In this document: in pieces, positions 17,440-26,026 of the stretch
Position numbering within the stretch: the first letter of the stretch is position 1
Layout of the letters: the number at the start of each line of letters is the position of its first letter
Assembly (NCBI GenBank): GCA_031429355.1
Contig: JANOZM010000018.1
Location: forward strand, 1-64,000
DNA from: JANOZM01 sp031429355
GTDB taxonomy: Bacteria > Pseudomonadota > Gammaproteobacteria > Burkholderiales > Burkholderiaceae_E
Direction: 5' to 3'
DNA length: 64,000 nucleotides
Position numbers and translations under genes: made by a program
Notes under the pieces: generated by a model
What the model was told of the DNA's origin: nothing
Seen by the model: only the letters and a program-made list of their open reading frames with translations
The model's database searches: none

Positions 17440-18576
17440 ATGAAACGCTATTTACAAACTTTCTTAGAAACCGATCTGCGCAAGAAAATGGTTTTTATCA
17501 CCGGCCCTCGCCAAGTTGGCAAGACAACTTTGGCGCATCAGTTAGCGACTAATTACGCTCAGCCGTTGTACTTAAACTATGATTTTCTCAATGATCGAAA
17601 AAGAATAGAAAGTGCCGATTGGGCAACTCGGCAAGACCTCGTCGTGTTGGACGAAATTCATTCGATGCCGTCTTGGAAACAATATCTAAAAGGTGTTTAC
17701 GACGCAAAACCAAAAACACAAGCCATTTTAGTTACGGGTAGCGCGCGCTTGGACACTTTTAGACAAACTGGTGAATCGTTAGCGGGGAGATATTTTCGGT
17801 GGCGATTACATCCCTTCTCCGTTAAAGAGCTGTTGCAACACGAGGCAATTGCCCAAGTTGCTTTCGAACTGTTGGAGCGATTTGGTGGTTTTCCTGAGCC
17901 ACTCTTTGAAGGCAGTCAAGCCGCGCGATCACGCTGGCAAAATCAATACTTTACCGACTTAGTGCGCGAGGACATTTTAGAATTTAGCCGCATCCATGAA
18001 ATAAAAGCGATGCGTCAGTTACTCGAATTATTACGCACCAGAACTGGCTCTACGCTTTCGTATGACTCCCTAGGACGCGATTTAAATATCTCATCGAAAA
18101 CTGCAAATCATTATGTATCTATCCTTGAAGCATTGCATATTGTTTTTTTGGTTCACCCGTATTCACACAATATTGCCAAAGCACAAGTCAAAGCCCCAAA
18201 GCTTTATTTTTACGACTGGGCTTTCGTACAAGAAGGCCGCACCGAAGGCGCTGTATTCGAAAACTTAGTGGCTTCGCATTTGTTTAAGCACGTTCAGTTT
18301 TTAAATGATAGCGAGGGCAAGCAATACGATTTACGATTTATTCGCACGGCCAATGGCAAAAAAATCGATTTTGTAATCGCTGACGAAAAGGCAAACCTAA
18401 ACTATATTGTCGAAACAAAACTAAGCGATGAAAAACCAACTTTTGCATTGAAACAATTGGCCGCTTTGCACCCAGCTGCTATTGCGGTTCAAGTGGTAAG
18501 AAATGCGCGGCACGGGTTTACTAGTGATGGTGTAGCGGTTGAGCCCGCTGCGGCTTGGTTGGCTAACTTAACTTGA
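17440..18576 (+). CDS. AAA_14/DUF4143-type ATPase
   Basis: A 378-residue protein of the widespread prokaryotic family with an N-terminal AAA_14 ATPase and C-terminal DUF4143 domain. Walker A is ITGPRQVGKTTLA near residue 20; Walker B is DLVVLDEIH near 70. A winged-helix region follows (residues about 195-235). The C-terminal domain carries a PD-(D/E)xK-like signature, IDFVIADEK then VETKLSD. The family has no established general function; links to mobile DNA and stress have been proposed. It stands alone between IS91 copy 2 and a convergent GNAT gene 15 bp beyond its stop. A paralogue with the same architecture lies at 26770-27984. Confidence 0.88.
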   Translation: MKRYLQTFLETDLRKKMVFITGPRQVGKTTLAHQLATNYAQPLYLNYDFLNDRKRIESADWATRQDLVVLDEIHSMPSWKQYLKGVYDAKPKTQAILVTGSARLDTFRQTGESLAGRYFRWRLHPFSVKELLQHEAIAQVAFELLERFGGFPEPLFEGSQAARSRWQNQYFTDLVREDILEFSRIHEIKAMRQLLELLRTRTGSTLSYDSLGRDLNISSKTANHYVSILEALHIVFLVHPYSHNIAKAQVKAPKLYFYDWAFVQEGRTEGAVFENLVASHLFKHVQFLNDSEGKQYDLRFIRTANGKKIDFVIADEKANLNYIVETKLSDEKPTFALKQLAALHPAAIAVQVVRNARHGFTSDGVAVEPAAAWLANLT

Positions 18577-18591
18577 TTATTTAATTTACCA

Positions 18592-19047
18592 CTAAACCCC
18601 TCGACTCATAAAAGCACTCAACGGATCTTCTCGATAGCCTTCGAAGGGCCCAACATAAACAAACTCATTCCGCTCATACAATAACCGCGCCGCCTCGAAC
18701 TCAGGTTGGGTGCCCGTCTCTAAACTTAGTCGCTTAAAACCCTGCTCGCGAGCGCCAGTAATAACTGTCTCTAAAATGCGTTGCGCGACCCCTTTGCGTA
18801 AATACGGCTTGGCTGTACGCATCGACTTTACTTCTGCGTGTTCAGCGTCAATCTTTTTAAGCGCACCGCAGCCCATTAGGTTGGTGCCATCCCATGCCGT
18901 CCAAAACGTGACGCTTGGATGGCGCAGCTTTTCTAGGTCGAGTGCGTGGCAACTTTCGGGGGGCGATATCGATTGCATATCGTCTAGGTGCTCTTGCAGT
19001 AAGGCTGCAATTTCTGGGCCGCGTAGGTCGTCGATAATGATGTTCAT
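18592..19047 (-). CDS. GNAT-family N-acetyltransferase
   Basis: A 151-residue full-length GNAT protein. The acetyl-CoA binding motif A appears as RKGVAQRILETVITGAREQG near residues 83-102, followed by the SLETGTQPEFEAARLLYERN segment typical of motif B. The family transfers acetyl groups from acetyl-CoA to an amine; the substrate cannot be told from sequence. It follows the XRE-cupin regulator (19066-19653) by 18 bp in the same orientation, so the two likely form an operon, and the regulator may control it. It converges on the AAA_14/DUF4143 gene. Confidence 0.88.
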   Translation of the reverse strand: MNIIIDDLRGPEIAALLQEHLDDMQSISPPESCHALDLEKLRHPSVTFWTAWDGTNLMGCGALKKIDAEHAEVKSMRTAKPYLRKGVAQRILETVITGAREQGFKRLSLETGTQPEFEAARLLYERNEFVYVGPFEGYREDPLSAFMSRGV

Positions 19048-19065
19048 ACTAATCTTCCAAGCTCT

Positions 19066-19653
19066 TTAAATTTGGGCAACAATAATCACCGCGTATTTGG
19101 CGGGTTTTGCGGTGGGGTTATAAAACGTGATGGGTTGATCCACCACGAAAGCCAAACAATCGCCAGCTTCGAGCCGATGTTTTTGTTTACCAACGCTGAT
19201 ATCCATGCAGCCGCTAAGCACCCAAACTTGCTCGTGTATTCGAGTGCTGCGTGCCCCCGTTTCGTAAGCAACGGTGGCCTTTGGTGGAAACATTACTTCA
19301 ACAATTTGAATGGGCGTGATGGCAGACGACGGCGAAACATTGCGCCTTACGTAGCCTGACTGCGAATCGCGCCATGGCAAGTTGTTCTTTGCGCGCGCTA
19401 TTGGGTCGGCATCGGGCTGCGCATCAAATAGTTCGACTAAAACCACGCCTAAGCCAGTAGCAATTTTTTCTAACACGACGGCTGTGGGGCTGGACTCGCC
19501 GCGCTCGATAACTGACAGCATAGAGCGGCTAACCTGACTGGCTTGGGCTAATTGTTCAATTGACAACCCCTTAGCTAATCGCAGTTGCCGCACGCGAGTG
19601 GCTATTGTTTGGTTAATCTTGGCGCTACTGGTCGATGTATCAGTTTCTCTCAT
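19066..19653 (-). CDS. XRE-family regulator with C-terminal cupin domain
   Basis: A 195-residue transcription factor. Residues about 13-70 form a helix-turn-helix of the XRE/HTH_3 type (RLAKGLSIEQLAQASQVSRS). Residues about 115-195 form a cupin barrel that often senses a small ligand (EQVWVLSGCMDISVG, LEAGDCLAFVVDQP). This class commonly represses its own operon together with small metabolic genes. Its start codon is followed at once, on the upstream side, by a TTGGAATAA-type inverted/direct repeat cluster (19654-19682), likely its own operator. The next gene is a GNAT acetyltransferase. Confidence 0.9.
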   Translation of the reverse strand: MRETDTSTSSAKINQTIATRVRQLRLAKGLSIEQLAQASQVSRSMLSVIERGESSPTAVVLEKIATGLGVVLVELFDAQPDADPIARAKNNLPWRDSQSGYVRRNVSPSSAITPIQIVEVMFPPKATVAYETGARSTRIHEQVWVLSGCMDISVGKQKHRLEAGDCLAFVVDQPITFYNPTAKPAKYAVIIVAQI

Positions 19654-19682
19654 GTTGGAATAATATCCAATATATTGGAATA
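19654..19682. promoter_or_regulatory. candidate autoregulatory operator of the XRE-cupin gene
   Basis: TCCAATATATTGGA at 19666-19679 is a perfect 14-bp palindrome. TTGGAATAA occurs twice as a direct repeat around it, and TTGGA...TATCCAA forms a second overlapping dyad. The cluster abuts the ATG of the XRE gene, where an autorepressor would block transcription. Assignment to this regulator is inference from position. Confidence 0.55.
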
Positions 19683-19849
19683 AGACAACCCTAACAGTAA
19701 ACGCGATTTAATGGGCTTGGTACGCAAAGGCGCTACAGCGAAACCCGTAGACAAGGCGACCGATAGTTGTTTTTAAGATTCTGCTTCAATCGATGTTGCA
19801 ACCGTAGGGACGAGGACTAAAGCAAAAGCAAAACCATTAACACTCAATT

Positions 19850-21367
19850 TTAAGTCGCCCCATTAAAACTAGAATCACAAACAGCGCGAGCCGGATCCGC
19901 TGGCGGCAACTTACGACACACGCGATCGAGTTCAGTGCGCACTCGTTGTAAAACGGCGGCTTGCTCGGGCGACTTATTCCATTTGATGAGTTGCACACCA
20001 ATTCGGTTTAATGACCGAGCATTGCGCTCGTAAAAGGTTTCAGGAATGGGTTCAAGTCCTTGAATGATTGAAACAACCGCGCTTTCAATGCGCGACGCCT
20101 CGGTCGGTGCCATTTCTATTAACTGATGAACATAGCTGGCACCCCATTGAATCTTCGTGGCGGATCCTTGCGCACTTTCGTACGCCTTTTGCGCCCAATC
20201 AACTGCAGCAGCCGGTTTGTTTTGTTTTTTCGCATTAGCAGCTAAAACCAGCATGTGATAGTACGGTGCAACTGCTCGAGGCAACTCCGCGTTCAGCAAT
20301 TGATTTGACTCCTCGATCAATCCATAGCTTGCTAACAAATCTGCCGCGCTGGGAATAACAGATTGACGTTCGAATTTACTTTTTACCGCATTATTTGCCG
20401 CCGCAACAGCCAATTTTACTTGAGTGACCCAAGTCGAAGGTGGAGCCTTTTTCTGTGTTTCTGAAAGCAAGGTGTACTTGGACGACAATGCTTGTAATCG
20501 ATCGTTCCAAGACAGTGAAGAATCATCCGCAGCAGCGTCTAATAAACTTGAAGTCAAAGTTCCCAGCGTCTCGCTGCGGGTTTTGTCGAGTTTTGCGGTC
20601 GCTTCGACTAGTTGACGAGGGCTATTGAGCACAATGTCGTAAAGCGGGCGCGCCAATCGGTTGTCTTTGACCAATGTAGCAAACACGTCGACACTTTGTT
20701 TGAGTGGCAATTGTTTATCGGTTCCATGCAATGCCAAGGCCTTAAGCAACAGCCTTTGTTTAGCAACCGCCGCTTTTTCTGGGCAAGCAAGTGCCAGCTC
20801 GCGTAACAATTTAGCTCTTTCCTCTACTGGGACAATATTTGCATCGTCTAAATCCCACGAGTAAAAAGCGAGCGTCTCCCAGTCCTTACTAGGTAGCTGT
20901 TTTGCACTAGTCGCACGCTTAACAAGATCAGCCATCGGGATTGTGCTTCGCAATCCTTGCGTCAACAATTGCACATAGCGCAAAGGGTCAACTTCCCCGG
21001 GCAGTCGCATAATTTCTTTACCATCACTCTTCAGCAATATTGTCGTTGGGTAAGCACGGACATTAAATTGCTTGGCGATTTTTTGTGCCCCGGCCGCGTC
21101 ACCATCTAGGTATATGGGTACAAACAACTTAGTTTGTGCAACAAAATCCTTGCGAGTAAATACTGTAGCTTTCACTTGATTGCAAGGTGGACACCAGACA
21201 GCACCCCAATACAAAAATAATGGCTTGTTTTCAGCTTTGGCTTTTGCAAACGCCGCTTCAACAGAACCATTCTCAATACGTTCCCACGCAATTTCATCTG
21301 CGTAGGATTGTCCAAAAGACAACAGCGTAGATGTTATCCAAACAAAGGACGCAACTATTTTTTTCAT
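19850..21367 (-). CDS. periplasmic thioredoxin-family protein with helical-repeat C-terminus
   Basis: A 505-residue exported protein. Residues 1-23 are a signal peptide ending QSYA. A thioredoxin fold follows, with active-site motif WCPPC (Cys59, Cys62) in a context like the thioredoxin_7/DsbD-gamma type, WGAVWCPPCNQVK. Residues about 160-500 are almost entirely helical and look like a solenoid of TPR-like repeats without a named family. It probably reduces or exchanges disulfides in the periplasm, with the helical part holding a partner. It is transcribed alone; the region upstream contains an IS91 remnant and a long hairpin. Confidence 0.8.
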   Translation of the reverse strand: MKKIVASFVWITSTLLSFGQSYADEIAWERIENGSVEAAFAKAKAENKPLFLYWGAVWCPPCNQVKATVFTRKDFVAQTKLFVPIYLDGDAAGAQKIAKQFNVRAYPTTILLKSDGKEIMRLPGEVDPLRYVQLLTQGLRSTIPMADLVKRATSAKQLPSKDWETLAFYSWDLDDANIVPVEERAKLLRELALACPEKAAVAKQRLLLKALALHGTDKQLPLKQSVDVFATLVKDNRLARPLYDIVLNSPRQLVEATAKLDKTRSETLGTLTSSLLDAAADDSSLSWNDRLQALSSKYTLLSETQKKAPPSTWVTQVKLAVAAANNAVKSKFERQSVIPSAADLLASYGLIEESNQLLNAELPRAVAPYYHMLVLAANAKKQNKPAAAVDWAQKAYESAQGSATKIQWGASYVHQLIEMAPTEASRIESAVVSIIQGLEPIPETFYERNARSLNRIGVQLIKWNKSPEQAAVLQRVRTELDRVCRKLPPADPARAVCDSSFNGAT

Positions 21368-21508
21368 GGCAAATCTTTTAGAAGAATTTTACTGAACAAT
21401 ATCCCATACAAGCAGCTCGACATTCAACCATGCCGCATAAAGTAGGGCAATAGCTGACGTTACAGCTATTTCGTTTAATTGTTGACCGCTACTTAGTTAA
21501 GCTAACGA

Positions 21509-21560
21509 GACTGTGAATGATAGAGAAGATCCTCAATCACTTAGGGTTGGCGGCGCAAAC
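21509..21560 (+). repeat. short IS91-type transposase remnant
   Basis: The bases around ATAGAGAAGATCCT and CACTTAGGGTT match the C-terminal coding end of the IS91 copies at 11302-12054 and 49851-50140. Only about 50 bp survive. It has no coding potential of its own. Together with the long hairpin at 21591-21674 it is the only structure seen in the 21368-21748 gap. Confidence 0.6.
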
Positions 21561-21590
21561 AACTCAAGAGTTCAAACCAAACCACCGCAA

Positions 21591-21674
21591 GCAAACTAAA
21601 TCTTATAGCCTCACCGAGCGAGTTCGGGGCCATGCCCCGTGTCTGAGCGAATGAGGCTATAAGATTTAGTTTGC
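21591..21674. repeat. 84-bp element with 23-bp perfect inverted repeats
   Basis: Arms 21591-21613 and 21652-21674 are exact reverse complements; each begins GCAAACTAAATC read from the outside. Inside is a second small dyad, CGGGG-ccatg-CCCCG. No T-tract follows either arm, so it is not a standard intrinsic terminator. It lies between two minus-strand genes and could act as a transcript-end or RNA-stabilising hairpin, or be a miniature inverted-repeat element. I see no second copy in the window. Confidence 0.7.
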
Positions 21675-21748
21675 GACAACCAAGCAAGTGTTAATTTGCG
21701 AGTCACGTTATTAAACGACAAGCAATTGTTTTTCGAATGCAAAAGCGT

Positions 21749-22408
21749 TTAGCTTGACCTCATCCGTGCCACCATAAAAGTTGCCGCTTGAGTGATATGA
21801 CTACGTACCAGTTTCTCTGCACGCGCGCCATCACCTTTTATGATGGCCTCAAGAATATTAGCGTGTTGGTTCCAAATATCACGGGGTTTTTCATCGCGCA
21901 TCAACACCTCGCCCATGACACGTTGCGTGTAAGTGAGATGGGTTGACAAAGCCGGGGCGACCAAGGGGTTACCCGACAAGGTATAAAGCAGTTCATGAAA
22001 CTTCATATCGGCTGCAATCATTTTTGCAACTGAGCCACTTGCCACTGCTTTGCGGCCGGCTTCAATGAGCGCCCGACCTAACTTCTCGGCATGATTGACA
22101 CTATTATTTTCGGCAGCGAGTCGGCAGGCCAGGCCTTCAATGGTGGCACGTAGGTCATACATATGTTGCACATGTTCGGGATCGAGCACAGTCACAATCA
22201 GTCCGCGTCCCGGCGCGTCTTGTAGTACGCCTTGGCTATGCAATAAATTTAATGCTTGTTGCACTGGTTGGCGTGACACCCCCAAAGCTTGGGCAATTTT
22301 TTCTTGAATAATTCGGTCGCCCGGCAATAACTGCCCTGACGCAATTTCGCTCAAGACTGCATCGCGAACTTGGTCAGCTAGGTTGGGTGCAGTTGCCAGT
22401 GGTTTCAT
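21749..22408 (-). CDS. GntR-family (FadR/FCD subfamily) regulator
   Basis: A 219-residue regulator. Residues about 10-75 form the GntR winged helix (SGQLLPGDRIIQEKIAQALG, VSRQPVQQALNLL). Residues about 85-210 form the FCD ligand domain; metal-binding-type residues are seen in DMKFHELL, NQHANILE and RSHITQAA. FCD proteins usually sense carboxylic acids and repress catabolic genes. Its start overlaps the end of the acyl-CoA ligase gene by 4 bp, so it is the last gene of that operon. The perfect dyad at 24014-24031 between the ligase and the divergent ThDP enzyme is its most likely operator (inference). Confidence 0.9.
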   Translation of the reverse strand: MKPLATAPNLADQVRDAVLSEIASGQLLPGDRIIQEKIAQALGVSRQPVQQALNLLHSQGVLQDAPGRGLIVTVLDPEHVQHMYDLRATIEGLACRLAAENNSVNHAEKLGRALIEAGRKAVASGSVAKMIAADMKFHELLYTLSGNPLVAPALSTHLTYTQRVMGEVLMRDEKPRDIWNQHANILEAIIKGDGARAEKLVRSHITQAATFMVARMRSS

Positions 22409-23967
22409 AAGTAAAGTGGAGCCATTTGTTCGCGTAGTACGCGATGTAGAATTTTACCGGTGGCGGTACGAGGCATTTGCGCATCGCTTAAAAAATGAAC
22501 TGATTGCGGACGTTTGTATCCAGCAATACGGCTACGGCACCAATCAAGAATTTCAGACTCACTGGCTTGAACCTGTTCATGTAACACAACAACGGCTTGC
22601 ACTGCTTCGCCCCATTTGTCGTGAGGCACGCCAATGACGGCGACATCTTTCACTTTGGGATGTGCGCCCAATACGCCTTCGACTTCAGAAGGATAAATAT
22701 TCTCGCCACCGCTAATAATCATGTTGCTTTTGCGATCGACCAAATGAATGTAGCCATCGGCATCGCGCCGAGCCATATCACCCACCGAGCACCAGCCGTC
22801 ACACATGGCCTCAGCGGTTTTAGTTTCGTTTTTCCAATACCCATCGAATACATAAGGGGTGTGCGAGTACAGCTCGCCCACTTGCCCATCGGCCACTTCG
22901 TGACCTTCCGAATCAAGTATTTTGATTGGGCCTGAGCCAGCCCATTCACGGCCCACGCTTCCGAGCCGGTCCAGTTGTTCGTCGGGCCTGAGTAAAGTTA
23001 CCCAACCTGCTTCGGTCGAACCATAAAGTTCATGTAGGCGGCCATTGCGAAAGAACTCCATGATCGCAAGTTTGGTATCGCGTCTAGCAGGGGCTGACGA
23101 AATCATCAGCTTATCGACGCGGCTTACATCAAAGCGCGCTTTGATGGTGTCAGGTAACGCAAGCATCATGATGTAGTGAGTCGGTACCAAAGAGGTGAAG
23201 GTAACCTTTTCGTTGGCCAAAATAGCTAACAGTGCCTCGGGATCGAAGCTTCTGCGATCATCAATCACGCAAGCGGCACCCAGATGAGCGAAGGTATGGC
23301 TAAAGTATAGTGAATTCGCGTGGCACATCGGCATCACCATGAGGCCAACGTCTTCGCGGGTAAATCGCATTTCAAGCGCAGTAGCCAACGCAATGAGGGT
23401 ACTACCTTCATGGCTACGAATAACGCCCTTGGGTCGTCCAGTAGTGCCGGAGGTATACATTAAGGCAAAGGTGTCCGAGGGCATCACTACGACTAAGGGA
23501 TCAACGCTACTTGCATTGGCAATTAGGTGTTCATAACCAACCCAACCTGTGCCACCGGTTTGACCAAGGCAAATGTAATTGCTGACGGGCAGCGGTAGTG
23601 CTCCACGTATGGGCTCAATCCGGTCGACTAGCTCGTCTTGCACGATAAAGGCGCGCGCTTCGCTGTGCTCTGCAATATACGCAATCTCGGGCGAGGTGAG
23701 ACGAAAATTAATCGGTACCGCCACTAAGCCAACTCGCGCCAAGGCGACGTAAATTTCCATCCATTCAACCCGGTTATAGGCCAGTAGGGCGACTTTGTCT
23801 CCTTTTGTGAGTCCGAGTGACAGTAGTCCATTGGCCAGCCTTGTGGCCCGCTCATGCCATTGCGCAAAACTAAGTTCCCGATGCGAATCGCGAGTTCCGA
23901 GTTTATGGGGTGTGAGGCGTGCATGCGAGGCGACGGCATCGGCCACGGTGAGCAGGCGGTTCATCAA
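22405..23967 (-). CDS. AMP-dependent acyl-CoA synthetase (acid-CoA ligase)
   Basis: A 520-residue member of the ANL superfamily, which activates a carboxylic acid to an acyl-AMP and then to a CoA thioester. Core motifs seen: phosphate loop MYTSGTTGRPKGV near residue 170, YGSTEAG near 315, GDMARRDADGYIHLVDRKSN near 400, and the C-terminal catalytic lysine in PRTATGKILHR near 505. The substrate is unknown; the architecture resembles medium/long-chain or aryl acid ligases. A good ribosome binding site, TAGGAGAT, precedes the ATG. The operon partner is a GntR regulator, and a ThDP enzyme is divergent, which suggests one catabolic unit for a carboxylic acid. Confidence 0.9.
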   Translation of the reverse strand: MMNRLLTVADAVASHARLTPHKLGTRDSHRELSFAQWHERATRLANGLLSLGLTKGDKVALLAYNRVEWMEIYVALARVGLVAVPINFRLTSPEIAYIAEHSEARAFIVQDELVDRIEPIRGALPLPVSNYICLGQTGGTGWVGYEHLIANASSVDPLVVVMPSDTFALMYTSGTTGRPKGVIRSHEGSTLIALATALEMRFTREDVGLMVMPMCHANSLYFSHTFAHLGAACVIDDRRSFDPEALLAILANEKVTFTSLVPTHYIMMLALPDTIKARFDVSRVDKLMISSAPARRDTKLAIMEFFRNGRLHELYGSTEAGWVTLLRPDEQLDRLGSVGREWAGSGPIKILDSEGHEVADGQVGELYSHTPYVFDGYWKNETKTAEAMCDGWCSVGDMARRDADGYIHLVDRKSNMIISGGENIYPSEVEGVLGAHPKVKDVAVIGVPHDKWGEAVQAVVVLHEQVQASESEILDWCRSRIAGYKRPQSVHFLSDAQMPRTATGKILHRVLREQMAPLYL

Positions 23968-24013
23968 TATCTCCTAGCTGTATAGAAAGAATATCATTTT
24001 ATCTCAAAAAACG

Positions 24014-24031
24014 AACTCTGAATTCAGAGTT
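24014..24031. promoter_or_regulatory. 18-bp perfect palindrome in a divergent promoter region
   Basis: AACTCTGAATTCAGAGTT is its own reverse complement. It sits in the 80-bp gap between the divergent acyl-CoA ligase and ThDP enzyme genes, just upstream of a -10-like TATTAT (24036-24041) for the plus-strand gene. A GntR gene lies in the adjacent operon, so this is the natural candidate operator. The link is positional inference. Confidence 0.65.
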
Positions 24032-24047
24032 CTGATATTATGGAGTA

Positions 24048-25778
24048 ATGACGACGCCAATTGCTTCTGACAAAAGTACCGCCGCCTTGATCGCTCGCTG
24101 CCTGAAGGCACGCGGGGTTGATCGGGTATTTGCCTTGTGTGGCGGCCATATCATGCCCATGTGGATGCACTTTGACGCCGTTGGCATTCGTATTGTTGAT
24201 GTGCGCGACGAGCGCGCCGCCGTCTATATGGCTCATGCTCATGCGGAGCTCACCGGCACTGTGGGCGTTGCGATGGTCACAGCTGGTCCAGGTGTCACCA
24301 ATGCAATGACGGGTATAGCGAATGCACATGTTGCGCGTGCGTCGGTGCTCATACTTTCAGGTACGCCGCCACGCGCGCAGGAAAATCGCGGTGCTTTACA
24401 AGATATGGCGCATACGGAGTTTGTCAGGCCACTTACTCGCTATGCGCGCACAGTGCGCGAGCCCGATCTCGCGCTACAAGAGCTTGACGAAGCATTGGCG
24501 CGAGCGGTCGGTCAAGGCGGAGAGCCAGGACCGGTGTATCTTGATTTTCCAGTCGATGTTTTACGCGCAGAACCTTCGCAAGCCGTGCAGTTAGCACAAT
24601 GGTTTTTGCCGCGCGCAAAGTCGCTAATTTATCCTGACCCCGCTGCGCTTGTTAAAGCGGTGGAGCTTCTCTGGAATGCCAAGCGCCCGTTGGTGATTAC
24701 CGGTCGTGGCGCGCGCGATGCGGCGACGCCGCTTATCAAATTATTGGATCGAATTGGTGCTTTGTACCTTGATACGGGCGAAAGTCGCGGCTTAGTTCCT
24801 GAGCAGCATCCCTCTGTGGTTGCGGCTATGCGTGGCTCTGTGATGGGCGATGCTGATGTCATTCTCACGCTCGGGCGCCGACTCGATTTCCAATTAGCCT
24901 ACGGCTCGCCTGCAGTGTTTGGCGAGGCGCAATTTGTGCGTATTGCCGACGCGGCCAGCGAGCTGCGCGATAACCGCCGTGCGAGTGCCGAAATCTTGGC
25001 AAGTCCTTCAGTGGCGCTAGAAGCAATGTTGGCGCTAGCTGGCGATCGAGTGCCAAACACCGATCGTGAATGGGCGCGCAAAGTACGTGAGCAACATGTG
25101 TTGCGGGCAGAAAAATTACTAGTCTCTATGGCCACAGCTAAGCCGGGTAGTGATGGTTTAATGCATCCCAATCGTTTGTTGTCGTCATTAAAGTCGGCAC
25201 TGCCCGATGATGCAATTGTGGTTGCTGATGGTGGAGATTTTCTAAGCTTTGCGCGCGTTGGCTTACCGGCTTCGACCTATTTAGATCCTGGCCCCTTGGG
25301 CTGTATTGGAGTGGGCACACCATTTGGAATTGCAGCGGCCTTGGCTTGTCCTGGGCGAACAGTGATCGTGGCCACTGGCGACGGGTCGTTTGGTTTTAAC
25401 GCCATGGAAATCGATACCGCAGCACGCCATAAAGTACCTGTATTGATCGTAGTTGCCAACAACGGTTCTTGGGCCATCGAGGTTCGCGATCAGCAAGAAA
25501 CACATGGCAAAGTGGTCGGTACCCGGTTGCAGTTTGCCGATCATGCGGCCATGGCTCGCGCTTTTGGCCTACATGCCGAGCGAGTCGAAAAAGTTGATCA
25601 ACTAGAAGGTGCGATTGCGCGTGCAATGGCTGCTCTAAAACACGGCCCGGCGCTGCTTGATGTGCTCGTTACGCCAGAGGCGGTCTCTTCGGATGCGAAG
25701 TCAGGCCTTGCTTGGGTTCCCGACTTGCAGGCACTAAGCGCTTGGAACACGGCCGAGCAAGAATGGCGCAAATCTTGA
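24048..25778 (+). CDS. thiamine-diphosphate-dependent enzyme, acetolactate synthase / 2-hydroxyacyl-CoA lyase-like
   Basis: A 576-residue three-domain ThDP enzyme. The N-terminal PYR domain has the catalytic glutamate in VRDERAAVYMA near residue 50 and the GPGVTNAMTG turn. A central Rossmann-like domain follows. The C-terminal PP domain has the cofactor motif GDGSFGFNAMEIDT...VANNGSW, near 445-475. Family members include acetolactate synthase, oxalyl-CoA decarboxylase and 2-hydroxyacyl-CoA lyase. Being divergent from an acid-CoA ligase, with a shared palindrome, makes a CoA-thioester lyase or decarboxylase more likely than amino acid synthesis (inference). No acetolactate small subunit gene is present. 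The start is ATG at 24048, with a -10-like box 7 bp upstream, so the message may be leaderless. Confidence 0.85.
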   Translation: MTTPIASDKSTAALIARCLKARGVDRVFALCGGHIMPMWMHFDAVGIRIVDVRDERAAVYMAHAHAELTGTVGVAMVTAGPGVTNAMTGIANAHVARASVLILSGTPPRAQENRGALQDMAHTEFVRPLTRYARTVREPDLALQELDEALARAVGQGGEPGPVYLDFPVDVLRAEPSQAVQLAQWFLPRAKSLIYPDPAALVKAVELLWNAKRPLVITGRGARDAATPLIKLLDRIGALYLDTGESRGLVPEQHPSVVAAMRGSVMGDADVILTLGRRLDFQLAYGSPAVFGEAQFVRIADAASELRDNRRASAEILASPSVALEAMLALAGDRVPNTDREWARKVREQHVLRAEKLLVSMATAKPGSDGLMHPNRLLSSLKSALPDDAIVVADGGDFLSFARVGLPASTYLDPGPLGCIGVGTPFGIAAALACPGRTVIVATGDGSFGFNAMEIDTAARHKVPVLIVVANNGSWAIEVRDQQETHGKVVGTRLQFADHAAMARAFGLHAERVEKVDQLEGAIARAMAALKHGPALLDVLVTPEAVSSDAKSGLAWVPDLQALSAWNTAEQEWRKS

Positions 25779-25944
25779 TGGCAAGGCTTGAAGATCGTTG
25801 TTTGCTTTACGTTATTCAGCCGCCCTTGCAACCGGGAGCATGCTACTTGCATAGTTGCAAATTTCACCTCCATGAAACGGCCTCGTACCACCAGCCGTAA
25901 TATTCCAACCAAGAGGTAATTCGCTAAAGGTGAGTCCAGTAAAC

Positions 25945-26003
25945 GACGGACAAAACGCACGCCGTGGCGCGATGGAACCGAGCATCATGTCATCAATTTA
26001 ACC
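25945..26003 (+). repeat. IS91-type transposase remnant
   Basis: The bases CGCCGTGGCGCGATGGAACC and following ATCATGTCATC match the PWRDGTTHHV-coding part of IS91 copies 1 and 2. Only about 55 bp survive. It precedes the small secreted-protein gene at 26027. The rest of the 25779-26026 gap shows no gene. Confidence 0.55.
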
Positions 26004-26026
26004 GGTAAGGTAAAGCCTCAATACAA

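Noticed and set aside
25598..25960. 120-codon minus-strand frame below the ThDP enzyme gene
   Set aside because: Most of it is antisense to the C-terminus of the enzyme; the start portion has no ribosome binding site and no family resemblance.
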